The translations under genes were made by a program, and so were the position numbers. This document shows, one piece after another, positions 16,790 through 25,318 of a stretch of 64,000 nucleotides of DNA (position 1 is the first letter of the stretch; each line of letters opens with the position of its first letter). The stretch comes from Marinobacter persicus. GTDB taxonomy: Bacteria; Pseudomonadota; Gammaproteobacteria; Pseudomonadales; Oleiphilaceae. The notes beneath the pieces were generated by a model. The model searched no databases, had not been told where the DNA came from, and saw only the letters and a list, made by a program, of their open reading frames with translations. The stretch is from assembly GCF_002934325.1 (NCBI RefSeq), contig NZ_PTIV01000008.1, positions 1 to 64,000 on the forward strand. The letters are read 5' to 3'.

Positions 16790-18289
16790 TCAGTCCAGGT
16801 AGAGCTCTCGGCCCGGGCCCCAGCGGCTGGCAAGGGGGCCATCGGAGAGAGCTTTGACGCGCACAAAATACCGTCTTCCGGGAATCAGGCGCAAGGCTGC
16901 GGTGGTGTCGTCAACATCGGCTTCCTTGATGATGTTGCGGAACTCGGGTTCTTCGGATAGCTGCAGTTGATAACCCGTGGCGGTATCCACCTTTTCCCAA
17001 TAAATACGTACCTGGTTGTTCAGGTAATTAACGCTGATGATGCGCACCGGCGGAAGCGTGCCGTTGATCACCACTTTGCGGGTGTCGGAAACGGCCTCGG
17101 AATTGCCGCCAGCGCGGGTGGCTACGCGCCAGTAGTACTGTCCCGGGGTGAGGCTCCGCGCAGGTTCGGCCTGGCTGGTGGCGGCCCATTCACTGGTGGC
17201 GACCAGTTTGTCGAAGTTCTTTGTTTCGGCAATCTCAATGCGGGCTCTTTCGTTGGTGCCGTTCAACTGCCACTGGAACATTGGCTGGTCATGGTTGACG
17301 CTGGCACCGTCTGCCGGAGCCGTGAGGTCCGGCTTTCTGGCCTGTACGTTGACTTCCAGGGCAATGGTGTCTGGAACGCCGGCAATGCCTTGACCGTTCA
17401 GTGCAGCAAGCTGGATTTCATAACGACCGTTATCGAGATTGGTAAGCGCATGCTCCGTGCCGCTTATCTCACGGCTCTTGACCCAATTGCCGGTCTTTTG
17501 ATCAAAAATGTCCAGCCGGTAGCGGGTCGGCCATTGATATTGCCAGCTGAGCTGGACGGGAAGGCTGTTGATGACGTCAGGCATGGCGCCAATCTGGGGT
17601 GCCGGCGGGAGGGGGCGGATGCTCAGCCCCTGGCGGCTTTCCGTGGATAGTGTTGCACCATAGCCGGCTGGAATTCGCCGGGTCTCTCCTGGGGAGCCAA
17701 AGTCCACACTGCCTTCGGTAACCTGGATGCTGCTGCCGTCATTGCCGGCCTGGATGGCGAAGACGGTTCCTCGAACCGATGCCACAGCGGAGGGGGTGGT
17801 GATTTCGAAATGACTGTTTTTCCCGGACTGGGGGCTGACTCGACTGTGCAGTTCCCCTTTTTTCAGGCGCAGCCGGGTGTCGGTGGCCTTGGAGTAACGG
17901 TGGCGATCCAGGCGATTGAACCTCAACCGGGACTGGGGAGACAGTCTGAGTTCGGAACCGTCGGCCAATTTGATGGTGGCTGACCCGGAGGTGGACAGAA
18001 CCTCGTCGCCGGCACGAATCAACGTGTTTTCCGTTAAGGGAAGTTTGCGACCGGTAATGCCCGAAATGTGGGAGACCTGGCCGGCGATGGAGCCTGCGCG
18101 CGCTGGATTGGGTTTGCGGTCGCTCCAGGAGGGCTCGTTGGCTGGGCTGACAGCCACCATGCCAGTACCGGCGGGAATGGCTGATCCCCGGGTAATGGAC
18201 AAGCTGGCGCTGGCCAGTGCTGGTGCAATAACCAGTAACAGAACTGAGAAAAGCTGTAAGGGCCGGTTCAACGAGTTAGGCATTGGCAA
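16790..18289 (-). CDS. FecR-domain periplasmic protein with Fn3-like repeats
   Basis: A 499-residue exported protein with a signal peptide (hydrophobic run LLLVIAPALASA). A FecR domain follows at about 65-190, with DEVLSTSGSATIKLADGSEL and the closing SAVASVRGTVFAI typical of the family. The remainder consists of beta-sandwich segments resembling fibronectin type III repeats (RYEIQLAALNGQG, YYWRVATRAGG, RYFVRVKALSDG). It lies between a response regulator and its kinase, with its start overlapping the regulator stop. It may be the periplasmic signal-detecting part of this two-component system. That role is inference. Confidence 0.82.
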   Translation of the reverse strand: MPMPNSLNRPLQLFSVLLLVIAPALASASLSITRGSAIPAGTGMVAVSPANEPSWSDRKPNPARAGSIAGQVSHISGITGRKLPLTENTLIRAGDEVLSTSGSATIKLADGSELRLSPQSRLRFNRLDRHRYSKATDTRLRLKKGELHSRVSPQSGKNSHFEITTPSAVASVRGTVFAIQAGNDGSSIQVTEGSVDFGSPGETRRIPAGYGATLSTESRQGLSIRPLPPAPQIGAMPDVINSLPVQLSWQYQWPTRYRLDIFDQKTGNWVKSREISGTEHALTNLDNGRYEIQLAALNGQGIAGVPDTIALEVNVQARKPDLTAPADGASVNHDQPMFQWQLNGTNERARIEIAETKNFDKLVATSEWAATSQAEPARSLTPGQYYWRVATRAGGNSEAVSDTRKVVINGTLPPVRIISVNYLNNQVRIYWEKVDTATGYQLQLSEEPEFRNIIKEADVDDTTAALRLIPGRRYFVRVKALSDGPLASRWGPGRELYLD

Positions 18290-19004
18290 CGGTGTCGGTC
18301 ATCAGTTCGGTGGTTGAGGACGGCTTGACCGCCTCAAGACGATAGCCGCGCTGGTAAATGGTTTTGATCCGGAAGCCGTTTTCCGGGTTCAGTCCCAGTC
18401 GTCGCCGGAGTCGGCTCATGTGGGTGTCCACCGTTCGGGTATTGATATCCCGGCCCAGACCCCAGACACGTTCCAGAAGCATGTCACGAGTCAATAACCG
18501 GCCCTGGTTCTGGAACAGGAACAGGGTCAGGTCAAAATCCTTGTCGGTCAGGTTCAGTGGCTCGCCGTGCAGCACAATACTGCGTTGGTGCGTGTTTACT
18601 TCGAAAGGACCGTATCGCAGCAGCGACTGTTCGCTTTCCGGATTGCTGCGTCGTGCCAGGGCGTTGATGCGGGCAACCAGTTCAGCGGCCCGGGCCGGTT
18701 TGGCCAGGTAATCATCGGCGCCGGCATCGAGTGCCTGGACGATGTCTTCTTCGGTGTCTCGCTGGGTCAGGAAAATCGCCGGCAGCGGCCAGTTAAGTTG
18801 GGCGCGCACGTTGGTCAGCACGTCAATGCCTGACATATCGGGAATTTGCCAGTCCAGGATCATCAAGTCATAACTGCGATGAAGCACGGCCCCCAGAAAT
18901 GCCTGGCCATTGGCGAAGGTATCGCAGACGTGCCCGCGTTCGGACAGGATCGACTGGATGTTGTGCGCCTGTTCGTGTTCGTCTTCCAGCAGAGCAATGC
19001 GCAT
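18276..19004 (-). CDS. OmpR-family response regulator
   Basis: A 242-residue two-component regulator. The receiver domain has acidic pocket LLEDE, phospho-acceptor Asp51 in LMILDWQIPDMSG and the conserved lysine in YLAKP. The effector is a winged-helix domain with LTDKDFDLTLFLFQNQGR and VDTHMSRLRRRLG, ending YQRGYRLEAV. The start at 19004 (MRIALLEDEH) is chosen because the receiver fold begins there; a start 25 codons upstream adds unrelated residues. Its gene is first in the operon and overlaps the FecR gene by 14 bp. Confidence 0.92.
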   Translation of the reverse strand: MRIALLEDEHEQAHNIQSILSERGHVCDTFANGQAFLGAVLHRSYDLMILDWQIPDMSGIDVLTNVRAQLNWPLPAIFLTQRDTEEDIVQALDAGADDYLAKPARAAELVARINALARRSNPESEQSLLRYGPFEVNTHQRSIVLHGEPLNLTDKDFDLTLFLFQNQGRLLTRDMLLERVWGLGRDINTRTVDTHMSRLRRRLGLNPENGFRIKTIYQRGYRLEAVKPSSTTELMTDTVANA

Positions 19005-19142
19005 TAATCCTGGCCCTCGATAGTATTGCCGGGTGGTTAGGCTATGAGTTGCGAGGGTGGTAAAAAGTTCCCCTTGCAACAGTAACGGATTATTTCAGAA
19101 ATTAGGCCTGTCTTCACTAGCGATATGTAGAAGAACATAGGG

Positions 19143-21305
19143 CTATTGCTGGCTATTTAGTGCCGGTTTGCCGTTATCATCGTTCAGTGTTTGTCGGCAG
19201 GCCGGGAAATTACTGCAGCCCCAGAACCAGCCTTTTTTACTGTGTCGGCGCACCAGGGGCGAGAAGCAGTGTGGGCAGGGAGTGGGTTTCTGGCTGGTGC
19301 CATCTTCCGGCTGGCTGTCTTCCAGTGGCCGGGTGCCTTTGCACCTCGGGTAGCGGGTGCAGGCGAAGAAAGCGCCAAACTTGCCGTCCCGCTGGATCAT
19401 GGGGGCGCGGCACTTGGGGCAGTGAATGGCCTGTTCGTCCGGCTCTGATGGGGTGTCGGCCTCTGCCGGGCCCCGGTTAATAAGCGCGGCGATCTCTTCC
19501 TGCAACCCGGCAATGAACTGGCGCGGGTCGGCCTCGCCCCGGTGGATGGCTTCCAGGGTGGATTCCCAGACGGCGGTGCGGTCCGGGGTGCGAATGGAAT
19601 CGGGCAGGGCGCTGATCAGGGCCTTGCCTTTACCGGTGGCCCGGATGAATCGCCTGTCCCGCTGCAGGTACTCGCGGCGGAACAATGTGTCCAGTATGGA
19701 GGCACGGGTGGCTTCGGTGCCCAGGCCGTCGGTTTCCCGCAGGGTCTTGCGCAGTTCCGCATCCGACACAAAGCGGGCAATGTTGGTCATGGCCGAGAGC
19801 AGTGTGGCGTCGGTGAAAGGTTGCGGTGGCTGGGTCTTTCGTTCCTTCACCTCGGCGCTGTCGCAGATCGCCGGTTCGCCTTTCTCCAGGTTCGGTAATG
19901 GCGACTTTTTTGGCTCGGGCTGCTCTTCTCGGGATTTTATCTCCAGTGCTTTCCACCCGGCCTGGGCCACGGCGGTTTCGGTGGCGCGAAAGCGGTGTTC
20001 CTGCACGGTGACTGTTAGCCGGCCTTCCCGGTGGATAGCCTGGTCGGCAAACTGCATCAGGTAGTAGCGGCTGATCAGGCCGTAGATCTTGGCCTCTGCT
20101 GATGTCAGTTTGCCATTCGGGGATGGCCGGGTGGTTGGAATGATGGCGTGGTGGGCATCGACTTTCTGGTCGTTCCAGGCGGCGGAGCGGCGGCTGGTAT
20201 CGAGTGCTGGCGTAAAGGCTTCGAGCTCGGGCGCCACGCGGCAGATCGAGCGCATGATCTGCCCGGCCTGGCCAAAATGTTCTTCGGGCAGGTAGCGGCA
20301 GTCTGAGCGTGGATAGGTAATGAGCTGATGGCGTTCATACAGGCTCTGGGCGGTATCCAGCACGTCTTTGGCGGCCATGCGATACAGGCGGCCGGCCTCG
20401 ATTTGAAGCGCTGAGAGGGAGAAGGGCAGCGGTGGTGGCTCGGGCCGGTCGCGAAAACGGGCTTCGGTGACGGTGCCGGGGCGCCCCTGTACTTCCCGGA
20501 CAACCTGTTCGGCGATGTCCCGGTTCAGTAACCGGTTTTCTTCATCCAGATGTTCCTGGAATGCCTCGCCGGGCAGCCAGCGGGCGGTGAAGGGCTGTGG
20601 GTCGCTTTCTTCATCCTGCGCGTGAAACTGGCCTTCAATCCGATACCAGGGTTTGGGTTCGAAATTTTCAATGGTGTTGTCCCGCTCCACCACCAGGCCC
20701 AGGACGGGCGTTTGCACCCGGCCCACCGAATAGACGCCCTGTTCGCCCTGCTGTTGGTAGCTCAAGGTATAGAACCGGGTGAGATTCAGGCCATACAGCC
20801 AGTCTGCCCGCTGGCGGGCCTGCGCGGAGTGGGACAGGCGACGGAATTCCCGGTTGTCGCGGGGGCTTTGTATGGCCCGGGCCACGGCGTTGGGCGTCAG
20901 GTCGTTGATCAGTACCCGCTGGACCGGGGCGCGGGTGCCCACGAACCGCAGCACTTCGTCCACCAGCAGTTGGCCTTCGCGGTCCGGATCGCCGGCATGG
21001 GTAATGGTGTCGGCCTGGCGGATCAGGGACTGGAGCACGTTAAGCTGTTGTTTGACGCTGTCCTTGGGGGTCAACTGCCATTGTTCGGGGAACATGGGCA
21101 GGTGCTCGAGGCGCCACTTTTGCCAGGCGGGGTTGTAGCGGGCTGGTTCAGCCGGCTCCAACAGGTGGCCGATGCACCAGCTGACGGTGGCGGCATCCTG
21201 GCCTTTGCCACAGCGGATGTAGCCCTGGCCTTTCTGGTAAGGGCCGGGGAGGGCGGCGGCGATGGCGCGTGCCAGGCTGGGTTTTTCGGCAATGTACAGG
21301 TGCAT
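19143..21305 (-). CDS. topB: DNA topoisomerase III
   Basis: A 720-residue type IA topoisomerase, which relaxes and decatenates DNA through single-strand passage. The Toprim domain opens the protein (LYIAEKPSLARAIAAALP, later HAGDPDREGQ). The active-site tyrosine is in LITYPRSDCRYL, and SVGRVQTPVLGLVV is the conserved segment before it. Two C4 zinc ribbons end the protein (CPKCRAPM...CTRYPRCKG and CPHCFSPL...CSNFPACRQ). The length and zinc tail are somewhat longer than E. coli TopB. It stands alone, not in an operon. Confidence 0.96.
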   Translation of the reverse strand: MHLYIAEKPSLARAIAAALPGPYQKGQGYIRCGKGQDAATVSWCIGHLLEPAEPARYNPAWQKWRLEHLPMFPEQWQLTPKDSVKQQLNVLQSLIRQADTITHAGDPDREGQLLVDEVLRFVGTRAPVQRVLINDLTPNAVARAIQSPRDNREFRRLSHSAQARQRADWLYGLNLTRFYTLSYQQQGEQGVYSVGRVQTPVLGLVVERDNTIENFEPKPWYRIEGQFHAQDEESDPQPFTARWLPGEAFQEHLDEENRLLNRDIAEQVVREVQGRPGTVTEARFRDRPEPPPLPFSLSALQIEAGRLYRMAAKDVLDTAQSLYERHQLITYPRSDCRYLPEEHFGQAGQIMRSICRVAPELEAFTPALDTSRRSAAWNDQKVDAHHAIIPTTRPSPNGKLTSAEAKIYGLISRYYLMQFADQAIHREGRLTVTVQEHRFRATETAVAQAGWKALEIKSREEQPEPKKSPLPNLEKGEPAICDSAEVKERKTQPPQPFTDATLLSAMTNIARFVSDAELRKTLRETDGLGTEATRASILDTLFRREYLQRDRRFIRATGKGKALISALPDSIRTPDRTAVWESTLEAIHRGEADPRQFIAGLQEEIAALINRGPAEADTPSEPDEQAIHCPKCRAPMIQRDGKFGAFFACTRYPRCKGTRPLEDSQPEDGTSQKPTPCPHCFSPLVRRHSKKGWFWGCSNFPACRQTLNDDNGKPALNSQQ

Positions 21306-21430
21306 GGCTGGTGATGCTTTGGAAATGGTGTTGGAATGTGGCGGTTTGGTGGTTTTGTGTCAAGGGCTTCCGGGGTTGCCTGATTTGTGTAGTAGACTGC
21401 CGTGCTATGGTGTTCGCGTATATGCGGGCG

Positions 21431-21616
21431 GCGCCAGTACGGAAAGCCCTCACGAAAGACGCCGTGAACCCCCTGCGGGTCCGGCCTGCAATCACAGATT
21501 GCAGTCGTTCACCTGCGCATGAAGCTTCGCTTCATATACGCTGGGCTCACCCCTGGGGGCTTGCTGTTGCCATCCATGGCAACAGACACTTTCGTGAGGG
21601 CTTTCCGTACTGGCGC
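21431..21616. repeat. 186-bp structured inverted-repeat element
   Basis: Perfect 28-bp terminal inverted repeats (21431-21458, starting GCGCCAGTACGGAAAGCCCT, and its complement at 21589-21616) enclose three further perfect hairpins: CTGCAATC/GATTGCAG (21486-21504), ATGAAGC/GCTTCAT (21519-21535) and CTGTTGCCAT/ATGGCAACAG (21564-21585). No reading frame fits. It lies between divergent topB and bolA. The shape suits a repeat element of the MITE or REP type, or a structured RNA. From memory, related elements may occur in other Marinobacter genomes. Confidence 0.8.
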
Positions 21617-21674
21617 GTCAGGCTTTGTGCCAGTCGCCGTATTGCAAAGCGGGTGAGGAGTCAGATTAAAGCTT

Positions 21675-22031
21675 ATGAAAGTACAACAGGCTATCGAAAC
21701 AAAACTCGCCGAGGCGTTTGACGCTTCGGTGCTGTCGGTGGAGAACGAGAGTCACATGCACTCGGTGCCGCCGAATTCCGAGACGCACTTCAAGGTGACG
21801 ATGGTGTCGCCAGCGTTTGAGGGGCAGATGAAGGTTCGGCGGCATCAGGCAATTTATCAGGTATTGGCCGATGAGATGGCCGGGCCGGTGCATGCGTTGG
21901 CATTGCACCTGTACACGCCAGAGGAATGGCGCGAGAGTGGTCAGGCTTCGCCGGATTCGCCCGGGTGCATGGGCGGTTCCAAAGGTGATGAGTCGATGGC
22001 GGCCAAACTAAAGCAGGGAGACGATGTATGA
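21675..22031 (+). CDS. bolA: BolA-family protein
   Basis: A 118-residue BolA protein. The fold is shown by IETKLAEAFDASVLSVENES, the conserved HFKVTMVSPAFEG and RRHQAIYQVLADEM...HALALHLYTPEEW. BolA proteins bind [2Fe-2S] clusters together with monothiol glutaredoxin, and some act as transcription regulators. The C-terminal 20 residues beyond the fold (ASPDSPGCMGG and following) are an extension. The stop overlaps the start of the YciO-like gene (ATGA), so the two are translated together. Confidence 0.92.
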   Translation: MKVQQAIETKLAEAFDASVLSVENESHMHSVPPNSETHFKVTMVSPAFEGQMKVRRHQAIYQVLADEMAGPVHALALHLYTPEEWRESGQASPDSPGCMGGSKGDESMAAKLKQGDDV

Positions 22032-22651
22032 GCCAGTTTTTCCAGATTCACCCGGAAACACCACAGAAGCGCCTGATTACCCAGGCGGTTGAGATTCTGC
22101 GCAAGGGTGGCGTGATTGTGTATCCCACGGATTCCGGTTACGCCATTGGTTGTCACCTGGGCGACAAGCAGGCGGCGGATCGCATCAAGCGGATTCGCAA
22201 GCTGGACGACAAGCACAATTTTACGCTGGTGTGTCGGGACCTGTCAGACATCGGGGTCTATGCCAAGGTGGACAACACCCAGTACCGGTTGCTGAAGACT
22301 TTCACGCCTGGGCCTTATACGTTCATCCTGGACGCTACCAGTGAGGTGCCTCGGCGGTTGTTGCATCCCAAGCGGAAGTCGATCGGGGTGCGGGTGCCGG
22401 ATAATGAAATTGTTCGTCAGTTGCTGGCGGAACTCGGTGAGCCGATCATGAGCAGTACGCTGATTCTGCCCGGTGAATCGGACCCGATGACCGATGCCGA
22501 GGATATCCGGGATGCCCTGGAGCATGAGCTGGATCTGATCATTGATGGCGGCGGCTGCGGCCTGGAGGCCACCACGGTGGTGAACTTTACTGGCGATGTT
22601 CCGGAAGTGACCCGGGTTGGCAAGGGCGATCCTGAGCCGTTCCGGGTTTAA
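22028..22651 (+). CDS. yciO: YciO-like Sua5/YrdC-family protein
   Basis: A 207-residue protein of the Sua5/YrdC/YciO family. Family members make L-threonylcarbamoyladenylate for tRNA t6A37 or carry a related activity. Visible motifs are GGVIVYPTDSGYAIGCHL (substrate pocket), KHNFTLVCRDLSDI, FTPGPYTFIL and IMSSTLILPGE. The length (207) matches YciO rather than the longer Sua5. It overlaps bolA by ATGA. Genomes of this group usually also carry TsaC, so this copy may have a different role. Confidence 0.88.
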   Translation: MSQFFQIHPETPQKRLITQAVEILRKGGVIVYPTDSGYAIGCHLGDKQAADRIKRIRKLDDKHNFTLVCRDLSDIGVYAKVDNTQYRLLKTFTPGPYTFILDATSEVPRRLLHPKRKSIGVRVPDNEIVRQLLAELGEPIMSSTLILPGESDPMTDAEDIRDALEHELDLIIDGGGCGLEATTVVNFTGDVPEVTRVGKGDPEPFRV

Positions 22652-22678
22652 GCATCGCTTGTACAGTCAGTCCGGGTG

Positions 22679-23344
22679 TCAAGCCCGGGCGTTGAGGTTG
22701 AAGGCGTAGCGTTGCGAGTTGGCGGCTTGAATCGGTTGCTCGCTGGCGCTGCGCTTTAGATTGTCGTATCGGGTTACCAGGTCCTGCAGGCCGTTGAATT
22801 GCTGGTTTTCGCTGACCATGGAATCCAGAAGGGAATTGCTCACCCCATAGGCCTGGTTGAGTTTCAGGGCGTTGTCCATGAAGCTCAGTGTCGGTTCCGT
22901 GACGCTTAACCGACTGAAGGCTTCCTGAAAGCCCTTGTTGTTGTTCAGGTCTTGCGCCAGCTTGTTTTTGACCTCGTCAGGCATGGAGCCGTCGATCTGG
23001 GTCTTTCCGTTCTCACCCTTGCTGACGTTCACGGTGGTGGCCGGGTGCAGGTTGTATTCGGCAAGCTTGTGCCGCAATGTCTCGCGTACAAACGACAGAT
23101 CCTGGGCAACGGTTTGTTTGTATTCGCCCAAGGCCAGTGAGCGGGTTTTAAGGCTGGTGAGGCTGTCGATGCTCTGGCCCGACGGTGTGAAGCGGTCATC
23201 GCCGGGACTACCGGCCGGTTCCGGGGCTTTTTCGGTCGGGCGGGTTTGTGTTTCAGCGTTGTTGCTCGCCTGGGCCGCGGGGCGTTGGTCCATGGCTTGC
23301 TGAAAGCGGGTGCTTGCCTGTATGAGCGATGCCAGCAAAGACAT
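22679..23344 (-). CDS. hypothetical protein, low-complexity N-terminus
   Basis: A 221-residue protein with no family I recognise. The first 60 residues are polar and Ala/Gln/Pro-rich and lack a signal peptide. The rest looks alpha-helical (SLKTRSLALGEYKQTVAQDL, NKLAQDLNNNKGFQEAFSRL). The ATG at 23344 follows GGAGGAGG; a start 23 codons earlier is weak. The composition, with TVNVSKGENGKTQIDGSMPD, is like proteins found beside flagellar or chemotaxis genes, but nothing more specific is visible. Confidence 0.65.
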   Translation of the reverse strand: MSLLASLIQASTRFQQAMDQRPAAQASNNAETQTRPTEKAPEPAGSPGDDRFTPSGQSIDSLTSLKTRSLALGEYKQTVAQDLSFVRETLRHKLAEYNLHPATTVNVSKGENGKTQIDGSMPDEVKNKLAQDLNNNKGFQEAFSRLSVTEPTLSFMDNALKLNQAYGVSNSLLDSMVSENQQFNGLQDLVTRYDNLKRSASEQPIQAANSQRYAFNLNARA

Positions 23345-23520
23345 GGTGCGTTTCCTCCTCCGGCGGTAAAGTATTGCCGGAAATTCGTCAGTGATAGGTC
23401 CTTTCTGACTCATGCAGATTTCAGGCCAGCTTTAGGTGGCGCTTTCTGTGAATCAGGGTAGAGTTGTTCGGCACGAAACATGCAGATGCTCTGCATCAAC
23501 GTAAAAATTTTGACGGACTG

Positions 23521-23547
23521 TAAAGTTACCGGTAAGTCAGCCGTCAA
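23521..23547 (+). promoter_or_regulatory. sigma-28 (FliA) promoter for the chemoreceptor
   Basis: TAAAGTTA, an 11-bp spacer and GCCGTCAA closely match the flagellar sigma-28 consensus (TAAAGTTT-N11-GCCGATAA): 7 of 8 in the -35 element and 6 of 8 in the -10 element. Transcription would start near 23555, about 35 bp before the chemoreceptor ATG at 23591. Flagellar late-class regulation is standard for chemoreceptors. Confidence 0.75.
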
Positions 23548-23590
23548 AAGAGACAGATCATAACCATTGCTCAGCTATCGTCGGGGCGTC

Positions 23591-25207
23591 ATGAAAAAAC
23601 AATACTCAATCCGCTTTTTGTTGCTTGCCGCACTTGCTGCTGCGTTTATTGCCATTCTCGTGTTCACGGTGGTCTACAGTTCCTGGTCGCAGCGAGACCA
23701 TCTTGAGGAATACAGCCACAAGTACGTGGATGGGCTGGCCAAGTCCTATTTTGATGGGCTGAACACGATGATGGTCACCGGTACCATCGGCAACAAGGAA
23801 GTGTTGCGTAAAAAGACCATGGCGCCGGAAGAAGTGCTGGATGTGCGGATACTGCGCAGCCAACACCTTATCAACATGTTCGGTACCGCCAACGCCGATG
23901 AGCAAAACCTGACGGAGATCGATAAGCGAGCGTTGGATGGCGAGCGCATCGAGACTTACTCCAAGAATGAAGACGGCCGGGTTTACACCCTGATTCAACC
24001 CATGCGCGCCAGCGAGAATTACCAGGGCGTGAACTGCCTGGGTTGTCACCAGGCTGAAGAAGGGCAGGTGCTTGGTGCCGTGCGGGTGGATTATTCCATG
24101 GCCAAGAGTGACGCCCGGCTCAACAAGCAGCTGATGTTCAGTGGCGGTATTCAGATCCTGATTTTTGTGGTGGTGTTTATTCTGGTGACGTTTGTGCTTG
24201 GCCGATTGATCTTCTCGCGTTTGCGCGGCCTGCACGATCGGATGGACCAGATTTCCACCAATTCCGATTTGACGCTTGAGCTGGACGTTAGCCGCAACGA
24301 TGAAATTGGCTCGGTTGCACGCGCGTTTAACCGAATGGTGGCGAATATCCGCAAGAGCATGCTGACGGTAGTGGATAACGCCGAACGGGTGGAGTCCGCC
24401 GCCCGCACCATTTCTGGCAAGGCGGAAACCACCGAGCGGGAAGTGCTGGCCCAGAAGGACAACACCGACCAGGTGGCCAGCGCCACCACTGAAATGGCGG
24501 CGTCTGCCGTGCAGGTGCGGGAAAATGCGATGAACACCGCCCGCAAGTCAGCCGACACCACTCAGGCCGCCGAAAGCGGCGAGCAACTGGCCCGTACCGC
24601 CGTTAAGGGCATCGAGTCCCTGAACACGGAAGTGCAGGCTGGCGCCCAGCGTATTGAACAGCTGGACCAGCGCACCACCGAAATGGCCGATCGGCTGGAA
24701 ATGATTTCCGAGATTGCCGACCAGACCAACCTGTTGGCCCTCAATGCCGCCATTGAGGCCGCCCGTGCTGGCGAACAGGGCCGGGGCTTCTCGGTAGTGG
24801 CTGATGAAGTGCGGGCATTGGCTTCCCGCACCCAGGATTCCACCGAGGAAATCCGCAAGACGATCGATGGTCTGAAGCGCGAAGTGGTGGACTGTGTGGG
24901 TACCATGCGCCATGCCTCTGAAATGGCCGAAGAGCAGGTGGATGCGATCCTGAAGGTTGAGAATGAGCTGCAGACTATCGCTGCGGCTGTTCGGGAGATC
25001 ACCGGTCTGAACGAGGAAATGGAAAACGCGGCCAATGAGCAGAGCGATGTGTCTGAATCGATCAACCACAATGTGATTGAAATCAGCCGCTCCGCCGAAC
25101 AGACCTCCACCGATGCGCAGGAAACCGCCCGCATCGCGGCGGATCTGCTGGCAATGGCGGAAACCCTGCATAAGACGATTGAGCAGTTCCGGTTGTCCAG
25201 GGACTGA
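23591..25207 (+). CDS. methyl-accepting chemotaxis protein with heme-c sensor domain
   Basis: A 538-residue chemoreceptor. TM1 (about 10-28), a periplasmic domain of about 160 residues resembling DUF3365/Tll0287, TM2 (about 183-208), a HAMP domain and the signalling domain with the hairpin tip [20 protein letters not shown]. The periplasmic domain carries CLGCH at residues 149-153, a c-type heme attachment motif, so it could sense redox, oxygen, NO or another heme ligand. The start ATG has only a weak ribosome-binding site; an upstream start adds eight residues. A terminator follows at 25239. Confidence 0.9.
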   Translation: MKKQYSIRFLLLAALAAAFIAILVFTVVYSSWSQRDHLEEYSHKYVDGLAKSYFDGLNTMMVTGTIGNKEVLRKKTMAPEEVLDVRILRSQHLINMFGTANADEQNLTEIDKRALDGERIETYSKNEDGRVYTLIQPMRASENYQGVNCLGCHQAEEGQVLGAVRVDYSMAKSDARLNKQLMFSGGIQILIFVVVFILVTFVLGRLIFSRLRGLHDRMDQISTNSDLTLELDVSRNDEIGSVARAFNRMVANIRKSMLTVVDNAERVESAARTISGKAETTEREVLAQKDNTDQVASATTEMAASAVQVRENAMNTARKSADTTQAAESGEQLARTAVKGIESLNTEVQAGAQRIEQLDQRTTEMADRLEMISEIADQTNLLALNAAIEAARAGEQGRGFSVVADEVRALASRTQDSTEEIRKTIDGLKREVVDCVGTMRHASEMAEEQVDAILKVENELQTIAAAVREITGLNEEMENAANEQSDVSESINHNVIEISRSAEQTSTDAQETARIAADLLAMAETLHKTIEQFRLSRD

Positions 25208-25238
25208 ATTCAGGCACAGGGAAGTGAGTGTGGTCTTG

Positions 25239-25279
25239 AGCCAATACCATTGTTGTGATGGTATTGGCTTTTGTTGTTT
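25239..25279 (+). terminator. intrinsic terminator after the chemoreceptor
   Basis: A perfect 12-bp stem (AGCCAATACCAT and ATGGTATTGGCT) with a 7-base loop TGTTGTG is followed by TTTGTTGTTT. It stops the chemoreceptor transcript before the Mks-like operon begins at 25319, so that operon must have its own promoter in or near this gap or rely on read-through. Confidence 0.88.
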
Positions 25280-25318
25280 AGGCCACCGGCAAATTCATGG
25301 AGCAGGAGATGATTCTGG

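Noticed and set aside
21269..21721. Open frame crossing the 186-bp inverted-repeat element
   Set aside because: It overlaps the start of topB, runs across perfect hairpins and into the start of bolA, so it cannot be a real gene.
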